A stretch of 64,000 nt of DNA from Acidobacteriota bacterium. Lineage in GTDB: Bacteria > Acidobacteriota > Terriglobia > Terriglobales > Acidobacteriaceae. Made by a program: the position numbers and the translations under genes. Each line of letters starts with the position of its first letter. Position 1 is the stretch's first letter. The stretch lies in NCBI GenBank assembly GCA_021792795.1, contig JAJYUB010000002.1, forward strand, positions 1 to 64,000, read 5' to 3'. Positions 1 through 8,227 of this stretch are shown here, piece by piece. The notes below the pieces were generated by a model, which saw only the letters and a list, made by a program, of their open reading frames with translations, was not told where the DNA came from and ran no database searches.

Positions 1-112
1 AGCCCGGACTGAACAAGCCCTCGACCAAGCAATCGCAGAGGCCCTTCAGGAAATATCTGCAGACAACGCACAAGCCTGGTTCAGACTCACCCTCAACTGG
101 GTACAGTTATGA
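1..112 (+). mobile_element. IS630-like transposase, 3' remnant (broken)
   Basis: Frame 2 reads to a stop at 110-112 and gives AIAEALQEISADNAQAWFR. This resembles the C-terminal end of IS630-family transposases, an acidic helix followed by WFxHCGY. After WFR the frame diverges, but the +1 frame immediately supplies GYSYDENALE, the expected continuation. A small indel or substitution patch therefore seems to have broken the end of the gene. The rest lies outside the window. The assignment rests on motif resemblance only; a chance match is possible over so short a stretch. Confidence 0.45.
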
Positions 113-122
113 TGAAAATGCT

Positions 123-449
123 CTAGAGCGACCACTGTCCATGCTCCTGAATCGCGGCGTGCATCGCATCTGGAGCAAGATCAACTTCTCCGGGCCACTC
201 GATCATTCCATAGTGAATCGTGACCTGGGCAAACAGTGACGGATTGGCAAGCGCGGCGAATACCCCAGCCTTCGGCGAATGCACGAGGCCAGACATATCC
301 ACCACACCCGTGAGACCATCGGCAAATGCAACCTGCAGCGGGAATCCTGGAAGGACTTCGACTCCGGTTACACGCCGGGGCGATTGGGGCGCGACCTCCG
401 GTGCTACGGCAGCGGTCGAATTTTCATTGGCATTTGATTCTGTACGCAT
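123..449 (-). CDS. DUF2442 domain protein
   Basis: A protein of about 108 aa whose second half (VTGVEVLPGFPLQVAFADG, then GVVDMSGL and WPGEVDLAPD) matches the DUF2442 pattern: a short beta-rich domain that reads a target through a conserved W-x-x-x-x-D-L segment. I chose the ATG at 449, which overlaps the end of the preceding DUF4160 gene by 46 bp; an in-frame ATG at 494 would add 15 residues. DUF4160 and DUF2442 genes are commonly paired and are often discussed as toxin-antitoxin-like modules, but no activity can be read from sequence. The upstream partner is interrupted here, so this may be an orphan. The first 30 residues are low-complexity (Ala, Glu, Pro, Asn) and probably disordered. Confidence 0.75.
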   Translation of the reverse strand: MRTESNANENSTAAVAPEVAPQSPRRVTGVEVLPGFPLQVAFADGLTGVVDMSGLVHSPKAGVFAALANPSLFAQVTIHYGMIEWPGEVDLAPDAMHAAIQEHGQWSL

Positions 450-664
450 AGCTCCCAATTCTCCATGAGTTCGGAGCGGTGTTGCTGTGCCCACTCCAGC
501 ACAAGCGCCATGGCGCGGTCTGGCAAATCTCCCCGGACGACCTAGAAGGTACGAATGTCAATCAACGCTTCGAACTCAGCATAAAGTGCGTGGAAGTGGG
601 GCGGAACATGATCTCCGAAGTGCATCTGAATCAAGATTCCATAAAATCTGCTGATCGTTGGCAT
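404..664 (-). pseudogene. DUF4160 protein with in-frame stop
   Basis: Reading from the ATG at 664 gives MPTISRFYGILIQMHFGDHV, then a PPHFHALYAEFEALIDIRTF segment. A TAG at 544-542 falls where the family normally has Glu, and the same frame then continues through LPDRAMALVLEWAQQHRSEL and ENWELC to a stop at 404. Both halves are well conserved and in the same frame, so a single GAG-to-TAG change (or a sequencing error) explains the break. The 3' end overlaps the DUF2442 start, the usual arrangement for this pair. It is probably inactive unless the stop is read through. The halves are 40 and 45 residues. Confidence 0.8.
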
Positions 665-749
665 TCGTGGCTCTACTTCCTCTATTTACCACCATCAACT
701 GCGCTCAACGATCGTCTTAGTCCTTAGAGAGTCAACTATGCGAGTCCGT

Positions 750-1568
750 TCAACCTGAAATCAAGAGGAATTTCGTTCCAGCAGCAATCCTCGTAGTTTC
801 CTTTGCGGAGCCGCAGTTAGTGGCAATTTCCAGCAGGCCGGAGCTGCCCACGATGGCGCAAAGCTCGCCCGGCGGTGCCTCGGCGTAGAAGCGGCAAAAG
901 CGCGTGATGCGCAGGCTCCCAAGTTCAAGAGAAAAATTCATTCGGTCATCCGGCAAATCCGCCGCCGTCAGGTTTGTCAGCAGATTGCCAAAGCGGTCGG
1001 CCTTCAAGACGACCCCCTCGATCGACCCATCCGGGTTATGGATCGGCTCCGCCACTTCCAGTTGAATCAGGCCCTCGATCACCGGGCCAAAGGTCTCCGC
1101 CGCTACCCGGCCGTGTTCGATCTGGGCTGCCAGATGTGCGGCAGCCGGCGCAAAAATATCACGGCCATGAAACGTGTTGCTCTGTGCAGGCAGCCTGTAT
1201 TCAGGATTTTGGAGAGACCGGTGCAGAATCGCGCCGCCGTTTCGACGCACATCGCGCTCGACCAGGGTGAGCACGCCATTGTCCGGCGCGATGAACCAGG
1301 CGTTCCTCATGCGGCAGAGAACCGGTTGGCGGCTCGATCCGACGCCCGGATCCACGACGATGACGTGGATCGTCTCGGCAGGGAAGTAGCGCCAGGCTTG
1401 CCAGATCGCGAGCGCGCCCTCCAGCACGTCAAACGCCTTGACTCCATGGGAGATATCGATCACGTGCGCTGCCGGGCAGATGCCTGCAACCACGCCCTTC
1501 ATCACGCCGACAAAGGGGTCAGTGAGGCCGAAATCAGTCGTCAGGGTGATGACAGGGCGAAGCACCAT
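750..1568 (-). CDS. SAM hydroxide adenosyltransferase (DUF62 / chlorinase-fluorinase fold)
   Basis: A 272-aa protein of the family that contains fluorinase and chlorinase but whose common members hydrolyse S-adenosylmethionine to adenosine and methionine. The N-terminus VITLTTDFGLTDPFVGVMKG carries the Asp of the SAM-binding site, followed by VVDPGVGSSRQP, APDNGVL and, in the C-terminal barrel, DRFGNLLTNL. I start at the ATG at 1568 because the family begins two or three residues before the ITLTTDFG strand; the upstream ATG at 1607 adds 13 unlikely residues. It is divergent from rpsO with a 130-bp spacer. Halogenation is not indicated; hydrolysis is the default inference. Confidence 0.9.
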   Translation of the reverse strand: MVLRPVITLTTDFGLTDPFVGVMKGVVAGICPAAHVIDISHGVKAFDVLEGALAIWQAWRYFPAETIHVIVVDPGVGSSRQPVLCRMRNAWFIAPDNGVLTLVERDVRRNGGAILHRSLQNPEYRLPAQSNTFHGRDIFAPAAAHLAAQIEHGRVAAETFGPVIEGLIQLEVAEPIHNPDGSIEGVVLKADRFGNLLTNLTAADLPDDRMNFSLELGSLRITRFCRFYAEAPPGELCAIVGSSGLLEIATNCGSAKETTRIAAGTKFLLISG

Positions 1569-1698
1569 GGCCAGGGTCCCAATTGCAGCCGAACGATGAC
1601 GATCCATTCGGTGTGGATGTCAGGTACAGGCAAAGCATGTTACTCTTAAGTAGACACTTATGCAGTGTACTCGACAATAAAGAGGGAGTGGCCACACT

Positions 1699-1965
1699 GT
1701 GCTGGCACCTGCAAAAAAAACCGACGTAATTGAACGCTTTCGTACCCACGCAAGCGACACCGGCAGCCCGGAAGTGCAGATCGCGATACTGAGCGAACGC
1801 ATCACGGAGCTGACGGACCACTTCAAGGCCCATGATAAAGACCATGCCTCGCGACGTGGCTTGCTGATGATGGTGAGCAATCGCCGCCGTCTGCTGGACT
1901 ACTTGAAGACACACGATACCGATCGCTACCGGGAAGTCATTGGCAAACTGGGCATCCGCAAGTAA
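1699..1965 (+). CDS. rpsO: 30S ribosomal protein S15
   Basis: 88 aa, the standard S15 length. Conserved blocks: [16 protein letters not shown] (16S rRNA and S6/S18 contact helices), [11 protein letters not shown], and NRRRLLDYL. The start is GTG at 1699, with an AGGGAG Shine-Dalgarno about 10 nt upstream. It is the primary 16S binding protein that organises the central domain of the 30S subunit. The rpsO-pnp order is widespread in bacteria and both are probably cotranscribed here. S15 often represses its own translation by binding its mRNA leader, but no leader pseudoknot could be confirmed by eye. Confidence 0.98.
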   Translation: MLAPAKKTDVIERFRTHASDTGSPEVQIAILSERITELTDHFKAHDKDHASRRGLLMMVSNRRRLLDYLKTHDTDRYREVIGKLGIRK

Positions 1966-2163
1966 GCGGCAGCGACGTTCCGCAGATTTCAGGATTGCGA
2001 GCGTGGTTGGATCCAAGCACTGCGGCATTGACGCGGAGGAGAACTGGCTCTGTTGGGCCGCTTCCGCGTACACATCGTCTCCTCTATCGCGGCCGCCTGC
2101 CAACTTCCCCACGTTCCCGCCTATCTGCACCCACGCCCCTATACAGCAAGATTTGAGGATTCT
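1966..2163 (+). promoter_or_regulatory. rpsO-pnp intergenic region with competing stem candidates
   Basis: A 198-nt spacer with no convincing gene. Two inverted repeats share one arm: CGCGGA 2032-2037 pairs with TCCGCG 2063-2068, and GAGGAGA 2036-2042 pairs with TCTCCTC 2078-2084. The helices overlap and cannot both form. In enterobacteria the rpsO-pnp spacer carries an RNase III-processed stem through which PNPase autoregulates; an equivalent role here is inference. The pnp ribosome site GAGGA lies at about 2154-2158. Confidence 0.4.
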
Positions 2164-4557
2164 ATGAAACATGATGTGACCGTCGAATTAACCGGCGGCA
2201 AACGACTTAATTTTGAGACTGGCCGCATGGCCAAGCAGGCTTCAGGCGCCGTACTGGCGACCCTGGGCGACACCGTAGTCCTGGCCACCGCTGTGGCCTC
2301 ACCCGATCCCAGAGAAGGCATCGACTTTTTCCCGCTCACGGTCGATTATCGTGAATACGCCTACGCCGGCGGACGCATCCCCGGTGGTTTTATCAAGCGA
2401 GAAGGCCGGCCCAGCGAGCGCGAAGTTCTTACCTGCCGCCAGATTGACCGCCCCATCCGCCCCTTATTTCCAGAAGGCTTCCGCAACGAGACACAAGTGA
2501 TCGCGCTGGTCTTTTCCGCGGACAAGGAAAATGACCCTGACATTATCGGCATCAACGCCGCAGGTTGCGCGCTGGCGCTCTCCGACATTCCGTTTGGCGG
2601 GCCGGTTGGCGCCGTTCGCGTCGGTCGCGTGGATGGACAGTTCATTATCAATCCTAGCTACGCGGAACTTCGCGCTGGCGATATGAGCATCACCGTCGTC
2701 GGCACGCCGGACGGCATTGTGATGATCGAATCTGGAGCCAAGCAGGTCAGCGAAGATTCCATCGTCGACGCCATCGAATTTGCGCACACAGAAATCAAGA
2801 AGATCTGCGCAGGCATCACGGAGCTGGTTGCGAAAGCCGGCAAGCCGAAGCGCGAAGTGAAGCCGGTCGAATTTGACCAGGCCTACTACGATTCGCTGTA
2901 TGCCAAGGTCGGCGATCGCCTGAAGGATGCGCTCGACACCCACAAACATCCCAAGTTTGAAAGCTACGCGCTGGTCAAGCAGATCAAGGACGAGCTGAAA
3001 GCGGCTCTCCCCGCGGACGATCCGGCGGCGCCTGCGAAACTCTCCAAGTACTATGAATCGCTGCGCGAAAAAATATTCCGCGACCAGGTGATCAAAGATC
3101 GCGTTCGCCCGGACCGCCGCAAGTTCGATGAAATTCGCGAGATTTCCATCGAAGTTGGCGTGCTGCCGCGCGTCCACGGATCGGCGCTGTTTACCCGCGG
3201 GGAAACCCAGGCGCTGGTCACTGCAACTCTGGGCACTTTGGACGACACGCAGCGTCTGGAAAGTTTCGAAGGCGAGCAACGGAAAAGATTCATGCTTCAC
3301 TATAACTTCCCTCCGTTCTCCGTTGGAGAGGTTGGACGTATGACCGGCGTGGGTCGCCGCGAAGTGGGCCATGGGGCCTTGGCGGAACGGGCAGTTTCCG
3401 CTGTACTTCCGACTGCGGAAGAGTCGCCGTATACGGTCCGCATCGTCTCCGACATTCTAGAGTCGAACGGGTCTTCTTCGATGGCCAGCGTCTGCGGTGC
3501 AAGTCTTGCGCTGATGCATGCCGGGATTCCATTGAATGCCTCGGTCGCGGGCATCGCGATGGGGCTGGTCAAGGAAGGCGACAGCTATTCGATTTTGACC
3601 GATATTGCGGGGGCAGAAGACCACTATGGCGACATGGACTTTAAAGTTGCCGGCACGCGCAACGGAATTACCGCGCTCCAGATGGACATCAAGATCGGCG
3701 GAGTCACGGGACAGATCATGCGCGAGGCGCTGGCGCAGGCCCGTGCTGGACGCCTCTTCCTGCTGGACAAAATGGACGCGGTGATCAGCGAGGCGAAGAC
3801 GGAGAAGTCTGAATTTGCTCCGCGCATCCACACATTGCAGATTCCAGTCGACAAGATTCGCGACCTGATCGGACCGGGCGGCAAGACCATTCGCGGCATC
3901 GTGGAGGCGACCGGCGTCAAGATCGATGTCGACGACACCGGTAAGGTCAACGTCGCATCGTCCGATGCCGACGGCCTCCGTCGCGCCATCGAGACCATCA
4001 GCAACCTGACCGCTGTGCCCGAGGTTGGCAAAACCTACCTGGGCAAGGTGGTGCGTTTGGCGGAGTTCGGCGCATTTGTCGAAATTTTCCCAGGCACGGA
4101 TGGTCTGCTGCACATCAGCGAAATTGCCGAGCATCGCGTCCACGAAGTTACGGACGAGTTGAACGACGGCGATCAGGTGCTAGTCAAGGTATTGGGCATC
4201 GAAGGCAACCGCATCAAGCTGTCGCGCAAAGCTGTACTGAAAGAACAACGGATCAAGTTGGGCCTACCGGATCCGAATGCCGGCGGCGGCGGTCATGTTC
4301 CTGACATGGCTGCGGCAGGAGAGCGACAACCCGCTTCCAATGGCAGCACCATTGTGCTGGAAAGTGCGGACGACTTCAACGATGAAGGCGGGGAATCCTC
4401 TGGCGATGCGCCGAACTTCAATCGCGCCGACGGCCCACGTCCACCAAGTTCTTCACCCGGCGGTCGTGGCCCTGGCGGCGGAAACAACAACCGTCGTCGG
4501 CGTCGTCCCGGTGGGGGAGGCGGTCGGCCCGGCGGTGGCGGCGGACGACGTCCTTAA
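2164..4557 (+). CDS. pnp: Polyribonucleotide nucleotidyltransferase (PNPase)
   Basis: 797 aa. PNPase is a 3'-5' phosphorolytic exoribonuclease and degradosome core protein. Order: first RNase PH domain (about 10-145), linker helical domain, second RNase PH domain with the GRREVGHG and phosphate-binding ESNGSSSMA segments (about 310-500), a KH domain containing IRDLIGPGGKTIRGI (about 555-610), and an S1 domain (GAFVEIFPGTDGLLHISEI, about 620-690). The remaining ~95 residues form a disordered Ser/Asp patch followed by a Gly/Arg tail (GGRGPGG, RRRRRPGGGGG), unusually long and probably RNA-binding. The ATG at 2164 follows GAGGA with proper spacing and begins MKHDVTVEL; the longer frame back to 2053 is not needed. 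Confidence 0.98.
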   Translation: MKHDVTVELTGGKRLNFETGRMAKQASGAVLATLGDTVVLATAVASPDPREGIDFFPLTVDYREYAYAGGRIPGGFIKREGRPSEREVLTCRQIDRPIRPLFPEGFRNETQVIALVFSADKENDPDIIGINAAGCALALSDIPFGGPVGAVRVGRVDGQFIINPSYAELRAGDMSITVVGTPDGIVMIESGAKQVSEDSIVDAIEFAHTEIKKICAGITELVAKAGKPKREVKPVEFDQAYYDSLYAKVGDRLKDALDTHKHPKFESYALVKQIKDELKAALPADDPAAPAKLSKYYESLREKIFRDQVIKDRVRPDRRKFDEIREISIEVGVLPRVHGSALFTRGETQALVTATLGTLDDTQRLESFEGEQRKRFMLHYNFPPFSVGEVGRMTGVGRREVGHGALAERAVSAVLPTAEESPYTVRIVSDILESNGSSSMASVCGASLALMHAGIPLNASVAGIAMGLVKEGDSYSILTDIAGAEDHYGDMDFKVAGTRNGITALQMDIKIGGVTGQIMREALAQARAGRLFLLDKMDAVISEAKTEKSEFAPRIHTLQIPVDKIRDLIGPGGKTIRGIVEATGVKIDVDDTGKVNVASSDADGLRRAIETISNLTAVPEVGKTYLGKVVRLAEFGAFVEIFPGTDGLLHISEIAEHRVHEVTDELNDGDQVLVKVLGIEGNRIKLSRKAVLKEQRIKLGLPDPNAGGGGHVPDMAAAGERQPASNGSTIVLESADDFNDEGGESSGDAPNFNRADGPRPPSSSPGGRGPGGGNNNRRRRRPGGGGGRPGGGGGRRP

Positions 4558-4572
4558 AGCGAATCAACAGGG

Positions 4573-4610
4573 AAGCGGGCTGTGTGGTTTTGCAGTCCGC
4601 TTTTCTATTT
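4573..4610 (+). terminator. Rho-independent terminator after pnp
   Basis: AAGCGGGCTG (4573-4582) pairs with CAGTCCGCTT (4593-4602), a 10-bp stem with one G-T pair and a 10-nt loop, followed by a T-rich run. It lies 15 nt after the pnp stop and before the EamA gene, closing the rpsO-pnp unit. Confidence 0.8.
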
Positions 4611-4653
4611 CTGTGTCCTCTTTCGCGAACAGCACGCGCTTCGTTCATCCTGC

Positions 4654-5574
4654 ATGAAACCCCGCATCATTCTCGCGCTGGTCGCGTTGTCCGTCATCTG
4701 GGGCAGCACATGGATGGCGATCCGCGTCCTTGTCATTGCGGTCCCGCCGATGCACAGCGCGTCGCTGCGTTTCCTGCTGGCGTCTGTGATTTTGCTGACC
4801 ATCATCCAATGGAAACGATTGCCGTGGCCCACTGGCCGCGGACTGCACGCGACGCTCTTACTCAGCCTCAGCATGATTGCCGTGCCTTCCGCGTTGACGT
4901 TCTGGTCGGAACAGCGCCTTTCTTCCGGCCTGACGGCGTTGATCTTCGGCGCGATGCCGCTGATGACTGCATGTCTGACTCCATGGATGGCGGGCCGCAG
5001 CGTGCCGCGGCGGGCGTGGGAAGCAATGATCGTCGGACTGGGCGGACTGGGATTGGTGATGTCCGGGGCCATTTCGACATCGCGATGGCAAGCTGTCGGC
5101 GCGGTCGCCGTGTTGCTTGCGGTATCGATGTACGCGGCGTCTTCCGTCTACGCGAAAGAGGCGCTTACCGGAGTTCATCCGTTTGTCAGCACCGCGATTC
5201 AGTTCTTTCTGGGAGGAATCTGGCTCGCGCTTGCCAGCATGATGTTCGAACGCGGTCGAACTTCGACGTGGAATACTTCGGCGATCGTTGCGCTGGTTTT
5301 CCTGAGCGTTTTTGCCAGCGCACTGAGTTTCACGCTGTATTATTGGCTGTTGCAGCGGATCGAGGCATATCAACTGACCAGCCTGCAACTGATCGTTCCC
5401 GTCCTGGCGGTCGCTGAAGGGGCGCTGTTGCTGATGGAACCGGTGCCGTGGACGATGATTGCCGGAGCGTCGGTTGTGCTGGGAAGCCTCGTTTTTGTGA
5501 TGCGCGCGCGTCGCGGCGACGAACAGGAAATTGAACTTCGGCTGGATGAGAACCCGCCCAGCGCTAAGAAATAG
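4654..5574 (+). CDS. EamA/DMT-family transporter (10 TM)
   Basis: 306 aa with about ten hydrophobic segments in two EamA repeats. The first begins ALVALSVIWGSTWMAIRVLV, the signature of drug/metabolite transporters, and a second repeat begins around residue 155. Members export amino acids, nucleosides or drugs; the substrate cannot be told. The ATG at 4654 gives the usual short N-terminus before TM1; the frame upstream to 4582 runs through the pnp terminator and is rejected. The C-terminal tail is charged (RRGDEQEIELRLDENPP). Its 3' end overlaps that of the convergent Gfo/Idh gene by 11 bp. Confidence 0.92.
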   Translation: MKPRIILALVALSVIWGSTWMAIRVLVIAVPPMHSASLRFLLASVILLTIIQWKRLPWPTGRGLHATLLLSLSMIAVPSALTFWSEQRLSSGLTALIFGAMPLMTACLTPWMAGRSVPRRAWEAMIVGLGGLGLVMSGAISTSRWQAVGAVAVLLAVSMYAASSVYAKEALTGVHPFVSTAIQFFLGGIWLALASMMFERGRTSTWNTSAIVALVFLSVFASALSFTLYYWLLQRIEAYQLTSLQLIVPVLAVAEGALLLMEPVPWTMIAGASVVLGSLVFVMRARRGDEQEIELRLDENPPSAKK

Positions 5575-6556
5575 TTTCTTTCCGACCGGATTGCCAACTG
5601 GCATACGCGGCATCGAGGATGCGCTGATTTTTCAAGCCGTCTTCACCCGGTGCAAGATAGCTGCCGCGACCTTCGATGGCGTCACTGAACCCATCCAGCA
5701 TGCGGCAGTACGCATCCGCATTTGTGACTTGCCGGTTGTCGAGCACCTTGCCGCTCTGCAACAACTGCACGTCGACCATGCCGGTGACAGTTAGGCCGTT
5801 CTCACTGCGAATCACGCCGGTTTCACCGACGATTTCGACAAGCGAGCGGTACGGAGAGCGAAAACTGACCAAAATAGACCCAATCGTCCCTTGGCAAAAA
5901 TCCATGGCGAGCGCCGCGCTGGCTTCGACACCACCAGATTGCGCGTCGCGCTGGGCGAGGGTCGTCACCGCCGTCACGTTGTCTTGCAGAATGTATCGCA
6001 GCGTGTCCAGGCAATGAATGCCCACGTCTCCAATGGGGCCACCGCGGGCCATGGAAGCATCGTATATCCAGGCGCGTTGACTTTCCGCACTCTGAAAATA
6101 AAAATGTGCCGCGGCAAAAACAGGCTTGCCAATTTTGCCAGCTTCCACCCATGCGCGAATGAGGTTGACGCTGCGGTTGTAACGAAAGCACTGTGCCACC
6201 CCGAACTGAACATTTGCTCTTTTCGCTGCTGCAAGCATCTGTTCTACTTCTTCAGCATTCATGGCCAGTGGTTTTTCGCACAATACTGGCTTGCTGTGGC
6301 CGAACGCCAGCAGACTGTCTCGCATGTGGCAGGCGTCGGGCGAAGCGACGAAGACCGCGTCTACATTGGGAGAGGCACACAGTTCTTCGGCAGTTGCAAA
6401 CACGGTCTCAATGCCATAATCGCGGGCATCGGCCTTCGCTTTATCGAGGTTTCTGCGCCAGATGCCAGTCAGTTGGGATGTCTTCGCGCCGGCAAATGCA
6501 GGCACGAGTCTCTTCACTCCATGAAGTCCAAAACCTAGAATGCCGTAGCGAACCAT
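5564..6556 (-). CDS. Gfo/Idh/MocA-family NAD(P)-dependent oxidoreductase
   Basis: 330 aa. An N-terminal Rossmann fold opens with YGILGFGLHGVKRLVPAF (GxGxxG variant). It is followed by the family hallmark LCEKPLAMNAEE, whose Lys acts in catalysis, and a C-terminal beta-sheet domain with GPIGDVGIHCLDTLRYIL carrying the GG-x-x-x-D-x-G-x-H motif. The family oxidises or isomerises sugars, inositols and their derivatives; no closer substrate call is justified. It is the last gene of a same-strand run that begins with a serine hydrolase, murQ and murA, separated from the small gene before it by 9 bp, so a role in amino-sugar or wall metabolism is possible but inferred only from context. Confidence 0.92.
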   Translation of the reverse strand: MVRYGILGFGLHGVKRLVPAFAGAKTSQLTGIWRRNLDKAKADARDYGIETVFATAEELCASPNVDAVFVASPDACHMRDSLLAFGHSKPVLCEKPLAMNAEEVEQMLAAAKRANVQFGVAQCFRYNRSVNLIRAWVEAGKIGKPVFAAAHFYFQSAESQRAWIYDASMARGGPIGDVGIHCLDTLRYILQDNVTAVTTLAQRDAQSGGVEASAALAMDFCQGTIGSILVSFRSPYRSLVEIVGETGVIRSENGLTVTGMVDVQLLQSGKVLDNRQVTNADAYCRMLDGFSDAIEGRGSYLAPGEDGLKNQRILDAAYASWQSGRKETIS

Positions 6557-6565
6557 CCGCGCCTC

Positions 6566-6820
6566 TCAGTTGTTTTTGTAGGATTCCAGCTTCGCGGTCC
6601 ACAACAGGAAGCGAAGCAAATTGCCTTTTTCCGCGAAAAAAAACTTCCAGAAGGTGCGCGCGTTGACGGTCCCAGCCGGGATGCCGGAGTAGGTCTCGAT
6701 CCGCCAACGAAGATAGGGACTGCGCCAGGGACGCAGCCAATGTCCGTGCAAGGCGTTCCAACCGAAGCGGAATGGAGCAAGGAATTGTTGCATAGCGTCG
6801 ACTGCGATCTGCGGCTTCAA
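6566..6820 (-). CDS. Small Trp/Arg-rich conserved-looking hypothetical
   Basis: 84 aa, no function recognised. The sequence is rich in Trp and Arg (GWNALHGHWLRPWRSPYLRW, then RIETYSGIPAGT and FFFAEKGNLLRFLLWTAKLE), which looks like a folded basic protein rather than a shadow frame. It sits tightly between murA (33 bp upstream) and the Gfo/Idh gene (9 bp downstream) on the same strand. An internal ATG at residue 10 (MQQFLAPF) is an alternative start. I have an impression of similar short ORFs in acidobacterial genomes but cannot verify it. Confidence 0.65.
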   Translation of the reverse strand: MKPQIAVDAMQQFLAPFRFGWNALHGHWLRPWRSPYLRWRIETYSGIPAGTVNARTFWKFFFAEKGNLLRFLLWTAKLESYKNN

Positions 6821-6853
6821 CTGCTGTTACGATGCAAGCTTCGAACCACGCGA

Positions 6854-8158
6854 CTAGGCCGTCACTTCGGCAGTGGGCTCTTCAGTCTCGCGAAACACGT
6901 TGCCGATGCGGCGAATCTTTGCGCCGACGCCGCGCAGTTTTTCTTCGATGCGCTCATAACCGCGATCGATGTGGTAAACGCGGTCGATAATGGTTTCACC
7001 CTCCGCGACCAGCGCCGCCAATACCAGCGACGCCGAGGCGCGCAGGTCCGACGCCATGACCGCAGCCGCGGACAAAGGCGACTTGCCGACAACCGCGGCG
7101 GTACGGCCCTCCACGCGAATGTTTGCGCCCATGCGGACCAATTCCTGCACATGCATAAAGCGGTTTTCAAAAATGTTTTCCGTTACCAGCGACGTTCCTT
7201 CCGCCTGCGTGGCCAACGCCATAAATTGCGCCTGCATATCGGTAGGGAAGCCGGGATACTCTTCCGTCGAAATGTTCGCGCCACGCAGCGGGCCCGAAGC
7301 GCGGACCCGGATAGTGTCGGCAGTCAATTCGCACTGCACCCCGACCTCTCTCAGCTTTTCAATGACTGACGAAAGATGGTGTGGATTGCATCCGGTCAAT
7401 GTAAGATCGCCGCCGGTAATCGCCGCGGCAACGAGAAACGTACCCGCTTCAATGCGGTCGGGATGAATACGATGTTTCGCTCCATGCAATCTGTCGACAC
7501 CTTGCACGCGGATCGTCGCGGTGCCTGCACCTTCAATCCGCGCGCCCATGGCAGAGAGCAATTTTGCCACGTCCAAGACTTCCGGCTCGCACGCGCAATT
7601 TTCCATGCAGGTCTCGCCGTCGGCCAGAGCAGCAGCCATCAGGAGGTCTTCCGTACCGGTCACGGTAATTTTGTCGAAGACAATACGCGCGCCATGCAGT
7701 CGTTTCGCGCGTGCTTCCAGGTAGCCATGTTCCTGGGCGATCTCCGCGCCCATGGCCTGCAGCGCCTTGATGTGCAGATCGATCGGCCGCCCGCCAATGG
7801 CGCAGCCGCCAGGCATCGCGACGCGCGCCGTGCCGGTGCGGGCAATCAGCGGCCCCAAGACCAGCGAGGATGCGCGCATGGTTTTTACAATCTCATACTT
7901 CGCCACAGGATCGAGTGACCCGCAGCGAATACGCGTGCGGTGGTGCGCTCGCCCATATCCCAACTCGACCTCGGCGCCCATGGAGACGAGCAGCTTGCGT
8001 TCCGTCTCAATGTCACGCACATCTGGAATGTTTTCCAGCGTCACTTCGTCTTCTGTCAGGATGGCGGCAGCCATGCATGGAAGCGCGGAATTTTTGGCCC
8101 CACTGATGCGGATGGCACCGCGAAGAGGTGTTCCGCCGCGAATGACAAACTTATCCAT
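6854..8158 (-). CDS. murA: UDP-N-acetylglucosamine 1-carboxyvinyltransferase
   Basis: 434 aa. This is the first committed step of peptidoglycan synthesis, enolpyruvyl transfer from PEP to UDP-GlcNAc in the cytoplasm. The N-terminus [20 protein letters not shown] is followed by AKNSALP with the catalytic-site Lys/Asn. The loop [11 protein letters not shown] holds Cys119, the nucleophile attacked by fosfomycin (so not the Asp variant that gives natural resistance). Further family blocks: [17 protein letters not shown] and [13 protein letters not shown]. Length is normal. It is fourth-quarter neighbour of murQ, 69 bp downstream on the same strand, so wall synthesis and recycling appear coexpressed. 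Confidence 0.98.
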   Translation of the reverse strand: MDKFVIRGGTPLRGAIRISGAKNSALPCMAAAILTEDEVTLENIPDVRDIETERKLLVSMGAEVELGYGRAHHRTRIRCGSLDPVAKYEIVKTMRASSLVLGPLIARTGTARVAMPGGCAIGGRPIDLHIKALQAMGAEIAQEHGYLEARAKRLHGARIVFDKITVTGTEDLLMAAALADGETCMENCACEPEVLDVAKLLSAMGARIEGAGTATIRVQGVDRLHGAKHRIHPDRIEAGTFLVAAAITGGDLTLTGCNPHHLSSVIEKLREVGVQCELTADTIRVRASGPLRGANISTEEYPGFPTDMQAQFMALATQAEGTSLVTENIFENRFMHVQELVRMGANIRVEGRTAAVVGKSPLSAAAVMASDLRASASLVLAALVAEGETIIDRVYHIDRGYERIEEKLRGVGAKIRRIGNVFRETEEPTAEVTA

Positions 8159-8227
8159 GGATACATCTAACCACGCATTTTCATTTTGCGGTGCAGGGTA
8201 TCTGCAGCGTCAACTCATCCGGGAGCG

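Noticed and set aside
750-1568. Fluorinase or chlorinase
   Set aside because: Family fold fits, but the common member is a SAM hydrolase and nothing seen points to a halide site.
2464-3372. 302-codon minus-strand frame
   Set aside because: Antisense shadow of pnp.
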